A DNA stretch of 64,000 bases from Macrobrachium rosenbergii (Eukaryota > Arthropoda > Malacostraca > Decapoda > Palaemonidae), in contig NC_089782.1 of assembly GCF_040412425.1 (NCBI RefSeq), positions 20,745,622 to 20,809,621 on the forward strand, read 5' to 3'. This document shows positions 54,429 through 64,000 of the stretch, one piece after another. The stretch's first letter is position 1. Every line of letters starts with the position of its first letter. Position numbers and translations under genes: made by a program. A model generated the notes under the pieces. The model made no database searches, was not told the DNA's origin, and saw only the letters and a program-made list of their open reading frames with translations.

Positions 54429-54590
54429 TATATGTTTGTGAATAAACAGCTTTGAAGGAGAGAGAGAGAGAGAGAGATGCTAATACGTATATTAGCGTAT
54501 ATGTGTGGTTTACATACGTTGGGTATAGCTCATCACATTTATAACTCACCCGTAACCCTCTACATGGAAAAATTGTATAATTAGATAAAT
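54151..54590. mobile_element. Palindromic element with (CT)n in both arms and (TA)n core
   Basis: The arm at 54151-54316 and the arm at 54437-54590 are reverse complements at roughly 80-85% identity by eye. Shared blocks from the outside inward are CCATGTAGAGGGTTAC, GGTGAGT, CTATACCCA, AAACCACACATATACGCTAATA, a CT tract (54256-54294 in the left arm, AG at 54457-54478 in the right), CCTTC and TTTATTCACA. The core between them is CA plus (TA)n (54335-54432). Both arms translate to the same peptide, DELYP-x-Y-x-NHTYTLI, on opposite strands, a by-product of the symmetry. It may be a MITE or fold-back element. No transposase and no clear target duplication were seen. Confidence 0.8.
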
Positions 54591-54719
54591 GCCTATATGC
54601 AGGGTACATTTTTGTGCCTGTACATACGCATGTATACCTCTCCATTATGTATAAATAGGCCACTCCGATTAACACGTTTAAAACGTCATTTCACCTCTAT
54701 ACAACGAAATTCCTGGCTG

Positions 54720-54900
54720 TAAGATTAAGTAAGGTTTACGACTGCCCCGCTTCCGAGAACGCGCGAGAGCCTAAAAGTGAGCGCGATGCGAAATACCTTT
54801 TATAAAACAAACGCGCTCGGGCCATACCTCAGCGGTCGTCTATAACTCTCCTAATAAGAAACAAACGCGTAACAAACAGTTTAATGCTACGTGTTTGCGT
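54720..54900. other. CpG-rich patch with repeated AAACAAACGCG
   Basis: About 180 bp unusually rich in CG dinucleotides for this window. AAACAAACGCG occurs at about 54808 and 54861. A TTTATAAAA word precedes the first copy. Could be a regulatory patch. No gene assigned. Confidence 0.25.
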
Positions 54901-56109
54901 AGTAATAGTTATCGCATCCTACTCTTAACTGCTAACCATAACATTAAGCTATTTATTTACAGTGTTATTATACTTTATGGCGGCTCTGCTCCCCGTGCCA
55001 AATGGGCAAGAACAAACTCAGATGGAAATAAGTTTGGGCTTCGTTTCTCCAATGCCCTTGTTTTCCTCTGTTTGTCATTATGTTTATGACCCTCACAATA
55101 AACATGGATGGAAGCGCTTTCATTATTCTCGGCGTGCTTACCTCGTTCGCTTTGTCTGACTCTAATAAGTTCTAAATCGCTTTCATTAATCTTCTTAGTT
55201 CCTCTTTTTCTTATTGTTATATTCTCATTTGCAAGTGTCTGCAGTTATTTTTATTTTTTCCACGTTGTATCATGGTTATTATTTTTTGTAGTTGTTTATT
55301 AAATTTTTTTGATGTCTGGATATGCCTATGTGCCAGATATTTACGTTGCGTCTTCTCAAAATTATTTTCCTCTGTTCAAGGAACGTTATCGTTATATAAG
55401 TGTACATTATTTGCAAAGGATACCATGCATATGGCGTGTGATAGTCATGATTAATTAATTTAAAGATTCTGATCCGACATTCAACTGTTTATTTAATTGC
55501 GTTGATAAGACACTAGAATTGTGTGTTTCCATTAAAAATATTCACATTTTCTTCCTCATTATATCTCATAATTTTGAGGATAGTTTATCATAAATAACTA
55601 CTCACACCCATCCTATATATGCAGTCCTATATGAAAATGTTTTCAACATACATTAATGTACCTCTGTGCATTTTGTGTGTTTTGATACATGTAAAACACA
55701 CTTATATAAAGTCAAGGTTGTGAGTCTGTGTGATGCGTTTTTAGGGTTTATTGTTTATAATTTTCGTCATTATGTGCATTGTTAAGGAATCTAATTAGTG
55801 GCTGGAAATAATCGAAACAGCATGAGAAATGGCTCTCTCGGATACGTCATGTTATCAAAATGTTCTTTAGGATGATTAAGGTAATATTCGCAGAGCTTCT
55901 TCGCCAAGTACCATTAGGTATAATGCCATTAATTCCGAGGACCATCTGGCCATCTCCTACAACTTTCCAAGAGAGAACATATGCTCAAGTTCCACTGCTG
56001 GACGCACTATAATGAACGGGCTGGACTGTTGCCCCCTCCCACTCTTACCCCACCTGCCCCTAGCTCTCCCTGCCTCACAACCTACCCCTCTCCACTTCCT
56101 CTCTCCTCG
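54901..56109. other. Unique AT-rich sequence, no gene recognised
   Basis: Several 60-65-codon frames overlap at 54895-55454. They are T-rich and hydrophobic without a recognised motif. Confidence 0.45.
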
Positions 56110-56580
56110 CTGGAAGACTTGGGTAGCAGCAGAAGGAGCGGAGGAGGAAGAACGAAGAGGGGAATGAGACGTGCTTGAGGGTCACAATGAGCTGGGTTAA
56201 AGGTTAGAAGAAAGAAAAAGAAATGAGCATGAAGACAATTTAATGGGATCCTGAGGGACAGGAATGAGGGCATGGGTGGCCACGGAAAGGAAGGCAATGT
56301 GCCATGAGGGGAAAGCAGAAGAAAGCGTTTGGGGAGAGTAAAAGGGGTGTGAAGGAAGGGAAAAGAGAGAAGTGAAGAGAAATGGAGAGAAAGAGAGCGA
56401 GTGGGAGAGGGAGGTGTATATAAAAGAGAGTGAATCCGAAATCAGGGAACAGTTCGCATTTAGAAGGGCGAGAGAAAGGAAGGAGTAATAGGGAGAGAGA
56501 GAGAGAGAAAGAGAGAGCGAGAGGATATACAGATGGAGAATGTGAAGGGAAAGAGGCGAAAAGAAGGTAGCGGAGTAGGT
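56110..56580. other. Long purine-rich strand
   Basis: Over about 470 bp the + strand is mostly A and G, including a GA-rich stretch at 56488-56524. The minus-strand frame of 148 codons (56197-56643) is Ser/Leu/Phe-rich solely because of this bias and is not a gene. Confidence 0.7.
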
Positions 56581-56599
56581 CGTGTGAACGAACAGTGGT

Positions 56600-56900
56600 G
56601 TTGTGTGTACTGTAGGTGCGGTCTTCAACATCATCATTATCATGTGCGAGTAGCGTTTCTCTTGACTTATTGTATTCTCATGAAGTGGCTGTGGACGTCG
56701 TCATTAGGTAGTATTTCCCCTCCAGCATCGTGGGGCAGATGTATTAGTGACATTAGAGTCGTGAACGTCAACAAAACTAAGTCCTTGGATCTTGCCGTGG
56801 CGTCCGAGGCAGTCATAATATTTGGAGGATTTGGGGCAGAATTGCTGGGGATTTGCTGGAAAAGGGCCATAACGCCCCGGATATGAGGCGGCAGCAGAAG
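56600..56900. other. Possible exon-like segment, strand unresolved
   Basis: A GC-balanced stretch open on both strands. The minus strand (56667-56870) reads LVLLTFTTLMSLIHLPHDAG and the + strand (56533-56886) reads ISPPASWGRCISDIRVVNVN. Neither is recognised. Normal base composition next to a purine tract and a GC-box cluster makes it worth testing, but it could be chance or an old repeat. Confidence 0.2.
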
Positions 56901-57220
56901 AGGCTGGTGGTGGACGTGAGCTCCAGGCTAAACAGGCGCCCTGAGAAGTACATATGGCCTTCCCCAGGTCGTTACTGGATGGAGGAGATCGTATTAGTCT
57001 TGATCAAAGCCTTAGTCCTTGTGTAATTGGCGACCGACGCATCTTAGAAGTAACAAACTAGACGCTATGGCCGTCCGACATAAGGCTGACTGACCACCAG
57101 TGGCCGTTCTCAGATGGGACCATTCGTCGCGGCGTGGGCGAAATTAATTTTCTTTATTCCATGGAGGGTCCTGAAGGCTCTTGTCTGGAACAAGGCTTGT
57201 GGTCCAAGCGGCGCTGGGAA

Positions 57221-57343
57221 GGGGCGGAGCCTGAGGCGTTGGAAGTGTGGTCGCAAGGCCGCTGAGATCGAAGAGGGCCAGGCCCACGCTCTGATTGGCT
57301 CACACCAGCTGGAATCCTTCCAGGAATCGTTCGGGGGCGGGGC
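57221..57343. promoter_or_regulatory. GC-box and CCAAT-type promoter candidate
   Basis: Within 123 bp there are two Sp1/KLF-type GC boxes, GGGGCGGAGC (57221-57230) and GGGGGCGGGGC (57333-57343), and an inverted CCAAT box as CTGATTGGCTC (ATTGG 57294-57298). The surrounding 300 bp is the most GC- and CpG-rich part of the window. There is no TATA box. A 108-codon + frame (57114-57440) and a 103-codon minus frame (57110-57421) both cover it and lack recognised domains. This combination is typical of TATA-less promoters in other animals. Its meaning in a crustacean is inference. Confidence 0.3.
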
Positions 57344-57779
57344 AAGATTTCCGGGCGTGCACATACTCAAGAAAATTAACGAGATGGAAGGAAGTCTCTT
57401 TTTTCCACCTCCCAGCTCCACGTTAACTAATTTCTATTGACGGTGCAGATTGGATATTTGACACGTATTGTTTTGATATCAGCACCCGCACTAGAAATTG
57501 GAAACTTCAATTTTCAAGGAAATCGTCTTTTGTCACCCCAATGAGAGAAAAAACTTTTTGCATCTGGCAGAGGTGCAGGAGAAGCGGGTCTTTAGGCTTC
57601 CAGAGACCCGCTTGGACACTGGATCCAAGTAAACAGAGAACAAAATTGAGAATAATCACCAGGGGATATTGAAGTAGGAGAGAAAAGAGAAAAAATAGGT
57701 TTCACCATTAAGACCCCCCAGCCTAAAAGCCACCAAACTAATAAGAGGTGGCTTTCCCGCGGACTATTCACCGGCGCCA

Positions 57780-58025
57780 CTCATATTTCATGTTCAGAAT
57801 AATAACATACTCAACTAATTAATGCTGGATAAAGGCTGCGGCCAAAAAAAAAAAAGCCCAATAGCGCTTTGAAAGGCGGCCAGTGACGGTAAAAGAAGAT
57901 ATTGTAAGCATAAAGTGAATTTCAAAGAGACGATTCAATTAACTTTGCTGGAAGAGAGAATATTAACCTAAAACAAAGTGGGCTTGAAAAGCGTTTAATT
58001 ATCACCCATAAACTTTGAAGATTTA
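57780..58025. promoter_or_regulatory. Candidate enhancer with clustered TCF and homeodomain cores
   Basis: CTTTGAA at 57867-57873 (in GCTTTGAA, a full SCTTTGWW match), TTCAAAG at 57921-57927, AACAAAG at 57972-57978 and CTTTGAA at 58013-58019: four TCF/HMG-type cores in about 155 bp. A GGCGGC word (57875-57880) sits two bases from the first, like the GCCGCC helper site of insect TCF. TAATTAATG, CAATTAAC and TTTAATTA homeodomain cores are interspersed. No repeat explains the segment. Motif evidence only. Confidence 0.25.
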
Positions 58026-58501
58026 GGGACGCATATATTTCAACCCTCCCCCATGAAAAGTAGAACTTGGCAATGTACATATATATGCAGTTCTGAGATC
58101 AGAACTCTTGATAGATAAAGGTTGAGGAAGACTCAAGAATTTATTTTCCTCTTGCAGTCTCTGGCAAGCGCATGGCACAATAGGCTCTATGTCCGGGCGT
58201 CGTATGGGCGGAAACAAGCTCTTGTATCACTTGTTTGTCAGCAAGTGATAAGCACCAAAGGAGATTATATTGGGGGTAGACTTCAGTATGCTATAAAGAT
58301 GGAAGGACTTTTCATTATTCAACATTTTTCTTTACTCAGTCTTTTCTGAGAGGAAGAAGAAGCCACAGAAACAGCATACTTTTTTTTGCAATAACTAATT
58401 ATGAGCTGGTTTTTCATCTTCTGTACAATCAAAACGCTTATCACCGAGTACTCTTGATTCCTTAGTTGCCAGTCTTCATCCATTTAAGGGAACGTCCAAA
58501 A

Positions 58502-58504
<3 letters not shown>

Positions 58505-58552
<48 letters not shown>
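58505..58552. repeat. (GA)n microsatellite
   Basis: 48 bp of GA. Confidence 0.97.
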
Positions 58553-58558
<6 letters not shown>

Positions 58559-58981
58559 AGACATCAATAACAGTATTGCTCTCGCTGGCGGTGTGATTCC
58601 TCTTTATGTTGTTGATGTTTGTTGCGGGAGGCACCACCGCCGACTGCTTTTTGGTTGTTGTCGATAATGATGTTAACTCTGCTGTTGTCGGTTGTTGTGT
58701 TTTGCTTATGCTTTGTTGTTTTTTCTGACTGGCAAGATTTGACGTTCGGTCATTAAATCTAATGGTTTTCGTAGGTGATGCCTCGTTGCTTTCATTTCTT
58801 CACCGTTTTTCGAATTGGGTTCGTTTAAAATTTTATAAACTTTTTCTTCTTTGTACAAGACTCAAATGTCTTGAGAGTTTTGTTTCTAATGAAAGCTATT
58901 TTGATCTATATATAGTTTGTATTGACATTGATAAAATCGTCGACGATGTGAATGGGGTCACACAGTTTCACATTGAAAAAT

Positions 58982-58983
<2 letters not shown>

Positions 58984-59014
<31 letters not shown>
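58984..59014. repeat. (CT)n microsatellite
   Basis: About 31 bp of CT. Confidence 0.96.
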
Positions 59015-59015
<1 letters not shown>

Positions 59016-59159
59016 GCAACGCTTGTCAAGCAGGGAAATGTGATCCGAGTGACAGATTTTTAAAAGGTTTATCTTTAGTCATCAGTTCCGGACGCCATTG
59101 TGACCTGGTTTTGTTAGACGTTTGTGATCGTTTTAATGTTCTCATGCATCGTTTAAGAT

Positions 59160-59208
59160 GTTTTAAAGTGTTATTATCACGTGAGTTTTAAAGTGTTATT
59201 ATCACGTG
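59160..59208 (+). repeat. Perfect 24-bp tandem duplication with E-boxes
   Basis: Two identical 24-base copies (59160-59183 and 59185-59208) separated by one A. Each ends in ATCACGTG, so the duplication doubles a CACGTG E-box. Confidence 0.95.
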
Positions 59209-59912
59209 TCCATGAATATGTAAACGCTTTATGCCTTGATGGTAAGAAGTCCTTTGGATGAATAACCTTTAATGCTGTAAACTTTGATAGATGTTTTGGT
59301 TGATATTATTCTGGATTAAAAGAAAAGTCCCATTGACAACAAACATATGCAGTTCGCTTCAATATTACTTCTTGACACGATTTGAAGTCACATAGAAAAC
59401 AATTAAAAAACATTTTTTCGTTACTTAATTTTGAGGAATTTAATATGCAACGTTAGTTACCTATAATCGAGATAATTAGAATTCTTTACCATCAGGACTG
59501 TAGCCAAGAAGTTAATCACAGACTGAAAACACAGGACTTTTTCAATAGTGCTTTTCCCTCATTACGGTTTATGGTCTACTGTAGTATAGAGAAAGAGTGA
59601 GAAAGATTTCCCTAGTAGTCTGGCTGATTCATAGTGTTCACTCACTCGTATGTTTTTGTGTGTGCGTGCGTATATGTGTATATAAAGTATATCTTTTCAT
59701 ATATATAGATATACATATATATTTATGTATATGCACAATTATAGATATAAACCGACTAATGTAGCCTGTACAGTGGGGTTCGACATGCTTTTATTGAGTA
59801 TTGTTTGTAATTGCATAAAGAGGTTGATGTTATGGGAGATATCCGCAACAGTACTTAAAGTATGATTTTATATGTGACCTGATATATCCTTTGGAGCCAT
59901 TCTCTGTTAGGA

Positions 59913-59913
<1 letters not shown>
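59209..59913. other. Unique AT-rich sequence, nothing recognised
   Basis: A weak TATA/TGTA-rich patch lies at 59670-59740. No gene. Confidence 0.5.
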
Positions 59914-59961
<48 letters not shown>

Positions 59962-59974
59962 CATACATACATAT
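59914..59974. repeat. (TA)n followed by (CATA)n
   Basis: About 44 bp of TA, then four CATA units. Confidence 0.96.
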
Positions 59975-60401
59975 TTGCCTTGTGGTATGTTTTCGAGGAT
60001 TGGAAAGAAATGTATAAATGTGGTATGTGATGATATATGAAATTCTAGTGCCTAAAAAATTTTGTTAATAAAGGCGTAAAATGATCATTTCCTTCTTTTA
60101 TTTGAATTCGCAGTTTCAACCTTACTAAATTTTCTACAGTGGCAGTTTCTGACAATTTTCCCTAGCTAGTATCTTTTGCATTGCACGTTACAGCTGATAC
60201 AGTTAAATTTCTGATGACTACAACCATTGTTTATTTTGTGAATAACAGTCTTCATAACAGCAATTAAACTTCAAAAAAAAGAGAAAGATGATGAGGACCC
60301 AGCCTTAAAATGTTAACTGGGTTCAACGTTATAATAATAAAATTAAAATAATGATTATTAAAATTAATAATTATTTTGTTAATAATTTTGTTGACTTGTT
60401 T

Positions 60402-60403
<2 letters not shown>

Positions 60404-60465
<62 letters not shown>
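60404..60465. repeat. (ATT)n trinucleotide microsatellite
   Basis: 62 bp of ATT, preceded by imperfect AATAAT/ATTATT words from 60335. Pure ATT/TAA tracts can be LINE tails, but no LINE body is recognised next to it. Confidence 0.96.
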
Positions 60466-61213
60466 CTCATACTTTGTTATGATTTTGTTGTTTGTGGAAA
60501 GAACTCATACTCATATGTATAATTAGAAAGGATATTGAGATGAGAGATAAAGAAAGATCATTTGCAAATTTTTTTAAAGAAGCGAAGAACGATTAATGTT
60601 TATTTGCCAAAGTTGAAACTCTTGTTAATAGATTAACCTTGTATGAAAATTTCACTATTAATCTGGTCTCAAATTGTCTTAAGTAATTGGATTTCTTTTG
60701 GATTTCAAGAATTTTAAAGAAAATAATTTCATATCAGGGATTTTTGCTCTGACATTCAATTAATGTTGTAAGAGAATAAGCCTGTCCAGGTTAGAGTTTT
60801 TAAGGGATTTTACTAAACTATATATCTTAGCAAATAAATTTTGACGAAAACTTTTGCAAAAGAATATTCCTATCTGTGGGAAAATATAAATATAAAATGA
60901 ATGTCCCCATAAAAATAGCTATTTTTTTTTTTCTCAACCATGTTATACCCTTAGATTTTCTCTAAGTATTGCGAAACTCGAGAAAAATGTCCAAATACGG
61001 ATAGTTTGCCATTGCTGGATATAGTTCCCAAACGAATGTCTTACTATGTCAGGTATTTTATTAAATTAATGTATTTGAAGTTTTTGTATCACATGATTGA
61101 AATGTGAATAATTTTAGGCTTCATGGTGATGTAGAGCCTTATAGAAAGTTTACGAAAAAAATTTTCTTTAAAAAATACACTATTGTTTCACTTATTTATT
61201 TTTTATTTATTTA
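60466..61213. other. Unique AT-rich sequence between two (ATT)n tracts
   Basis: No frame of note and no recognised element, although the flanking pair of same-orientation ATT tracts about 0.8 kb apart is notable. Confidence 0.5.

Positions 61214-61285
<72 letters not shown>
61214..61285. repeat. (ATT)n trinucleotide microsatellite
   Basis: 72 bp of ATT in the same orientation as the tract at 60404. Confidence 0.97.
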
Positions 61286-62377
61286 GGTGCTACAGTTGCC
61301 CTTTTATTATTTCACGTAACTACCACCTTGTTGATAAAGGGAGTATGATACCCTGTTGAAGAAAGTATGTAATGAAGGAAACCTTTATATAATTTTAAAA
61401 ATCATTAGACAATGATCAATTGTACAGTTTTTATGGAAAGTAAACTTTACATCCCATTTACTGAAATTTTCTCCGTTAGCTAGCAAGATTAAATTGCTAT
61501 CATCGAACAAATAAGAAGTGGAGGAAATTCCCCAAAATATATATATTTGTCATTTCATATTTACAGGTGATTCGCTCATCTTCAACGTATAATATTAATA
61601 AACATGTATTATCCATTATTTATGACCGTAAGAAAATATAAAAGGGACCTTATAAGATATCACCTTTACGGCATATGTATTTCATGTACCTTTATGTATT
61701 TCGCATAAGAAAGTATTGGTCTTGTAAATGACTATGTAGGTATTGCGTGTACATTATAAAAACTTGAACACATTAATTGCACTTATAAATGAAAAAAAGA
61801 TAATCTCGAGAAAGATAAACATTTCACAAAAGCCTTACCTTAATCATCCCGAGTGGAATAGCGCTATGCCGACACCAGTAATCCCCCAGGATTTTCCCGT
61901 TTTTGTGGTCGGGTAAGTGGCGAGCACGCGATAAATCTCCTTTGTGAATTGGTAAAACAACACCAGAAGAAAATATGCTTCCATCGGGGAGAATCAAGGT
62001 TACGTGGCTATAGCTGATGTGGTGTGGCCCCCGGGGGAGTGGGAGGGAGGTGGGGATTGGAGGAGGGAAGGGTGGGTGGGGCGGGGGTTATCAGAGGTGA
62101 TGTTAATCCACCTGTGAACGCCAGTGAGGTTTAATATGTTGCTTGTCTGCATCTTAACTCTTTCTCACTCATTCATTGCCATTCACTGTATTATGGTAAT
62201 TATTGCTGGAAATACTAAAGAAAAATTAGTTCATTATCCACGGTTTTGTACCCATTTTAATCCGTTATACCCAGACATCGATCTAGTCACTGTTTGGTGG
62301 TAGTTACGTCTTGTGTTAATAGTTAACCAATAATAACAGGTGTGCGAAGTTATTTCAACAAATAGGTACGCGCACAC
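61286..62377. other. Unique sequence, no gene recognised
   Basis: A G-rich run at about 62020-62090 on the + strand (repeated GGGAGG/GGTGGGG words) could form G-quadruplex structure. Nothing else recognised. Confidence 0.45.
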
Positions 62378-62804
<427 letters not shown>

Positions 62805-64000
62805 TACAACGGACAGATTTTGCCTTTCTGATCTATAAGGCGTAGTAGTATGGATAATAGGACATAATGAATGACAGATGGCTGAAAAATAGGCTTAAAT
62901 TATAATGATGAACATGAACAATAAAAAAGTCTTCAAAAACTGGAATAAGATGAAAGGAATGCATGTATCAAAAACAAAGTTAACACTTCCTTACGAAATA
63001 AACACGAAGCGTTTAGAGTCGTGGGGAACAGCAAACAAAGAGAATGAGTCAGTAAGTAAACATAAGTAATGAAAGAGATTCGTTTTATTTATTTTTATTT
63101 TTTGGCTCCCTTTAAACTCCTAAACGCACACACACGCACACATATATATCCATTTGATTCTCTTTAAGATTTCTAATAAGAAGAGTTTAGCAGTAACAGG
63201 AAGCCATCGCTGCAGGTCTGCTTAAGAAAAGGACACTGTACACACTTGATATCTTGTGCTCGACCAACTCGAACGGCACAAAACGAATTCAGTTGCCGGC
63301 AATTAATGGCCTGCAACATTAATATTGCACCGCTGTATGCAAGCTCCGATCTCGATAGTAACATACAGCCCCCTGTACGTAAGTGGACCGACTAAAACGC
63401 TGCAAGATCTCGTCTCCAAGGGGTCTGGCAGTCTTCTAAGTCACCCAAGAGGGGGACCTCCCGTTGCAGCCCTCTATTTTCCCTTTTTGTCTTTCTTTTC
63501 AAATAGCCTTTCATTTTATACTCCCTCTCTTTCTCTCTTTTTTTTCTGAGCTCTGGCTTCCTTTTATTTCGAGAAATTCCGCCGCATATGCATCGAGGCG
63601 TGTCTGATAAGCTAAAATCCCTACGCTTTGGCCCTCTGTTTACAAATTAATGAGTTTGTATTCCTGGAGTGCCTTTTGGAGTAGGCTTAGTCGTACTTTA
63701 TCCAAACTTTGAAAAAACATTTTTACGTTCCAAAATTCTCCTTTGTTCCTCGAATTAAAGTGAGAGTGGTCCCCACCACAACATTCACGAAGGAAAGGAG
63801 CGATAAAGGTAGCATCTACATTTTCGGTTTTAACGGAGTTCGCCTTAAAAAGGTCGCCAGCAAAATTGGGCTTTCGCAACCCTTAGATTTCGTGTCGGGA
63901 GATAAGAACTGGAACTCAGAAAGGGACAAATACTTGCTGTTTGCTCAGCGGACGAAAACCCCCAGAAGCCCCCTGGCAGTTGCAGCCAAGTGACGCATTG
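62805..64000. other. Unique sequence at window end, no gene recognised
   Basis: 63560-63660 contains a TGATAAG GATA-type word (63605-63611), then TGTTTAC forkhead-type (63637-63643) and an ATTAATGAG homeodomain-type word. The 94-codon frame at 63709-63993 and the 79-codon minus frame at 63640-63879 overlap, are repeat-free, and match nothing I recognise. Confidence 0.4.

Noticed and set aside
56197..56643. 148-codon minus-strand frame, Ser/Leu/Phe-rich
   Set aside because: Follows from the purine bias of the + strand, which removes stop codons on the other strand. No domain.
63709..63993. 94-codon frame near the window end
   Set aside because: Repeat-free, but the opposite strand is equally open and no motif is recognised. 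Insufficient to call a gene.

Overview
The window looks like non-genic or intronic DNA from a decapod crustacean (shrimp, prawn or crab). The evidence is an AT-rich base with very dense dinucleotide microsatellites, mainly (TA)n and (CT)n/(GA)n, plus interspersed repeats I recognise as decapod-type: tRNA-derived SINEs, jockey-like and RTE/R1-like non-LTR retrotransposons, and a Penelope-like element with a GIY-YIG domain. The species cannot be fixed from the sequence. There is no operon and no bacterial signature. I found no complete host protein-coding gene and no intact rRNA or tRNA gene. Most long open frames are microsatellites read as Ile-Tyr, Ser-Leu or Arg-Glu runs.

Layout. 0-9.4 kb: AT-rich sequence with several (TA)n/(TG)n tracts, a (TA)n tract between inverted arms (1.2-1.4 kb), a tandem array of roughly 0.5 kb units with internal microsatellites (5.9-7.0 kb), and a diverged minisatellite of about 32 bp period (9.3 kb). 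11.4-11.7 kb: a decapod-type interspersed repeat. 13.0 kb: a TATA/initiator pair. 17.5-19.6 kb: two dead non-LTR retrotransposon pieces, the second with a perfect 17-bp target-site duplication. 21.4-23.2 kb: a decayed Penelope-like element whose 3' end is present twice in inverted orientation, each end running into a (TA)n tract. 26.3 kb: a complete SINE with a 14-bp target-site duplication. 27.7-28.9 kb: a long decayed LINE ending in TA repeats. 33.6-42.1 kb: a cluster of (CT)n/(TCC)n/(GA)n tracts plus a ~660-bp inverted repeat with divergent tRNA-like ends (34.9-35.6 kb). 40.9-41.2 kb: a SINE whose 3' end merges into (TA)n. 45.3-45.5 kb: an old SINE. 50.9-51.2 kb: a GC-richer patch holding the best candidate for a real first coding exon. 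54.1-54.6 kb: a second clear palindrome with a (TA)n core. 56.0-57.5 kb: a purine-rich tract, then a GC-box/CCAAT-like promoter candidate. 57.8-64 kb: mostly unique sequence with microsatellites and possible regulatory islands.

Main message. No new multi-gene system is visible. The most unusual signal is structural: retroelement 3' ends and inverted-repeat arms repeatedly abut (TA)n tracts, which suggests that the microsatellites and the mobile elements share a history. All identifications are by eye. Product-level calls rest on recognised motifs, and the promoter and enhancer calls are weak inferences.
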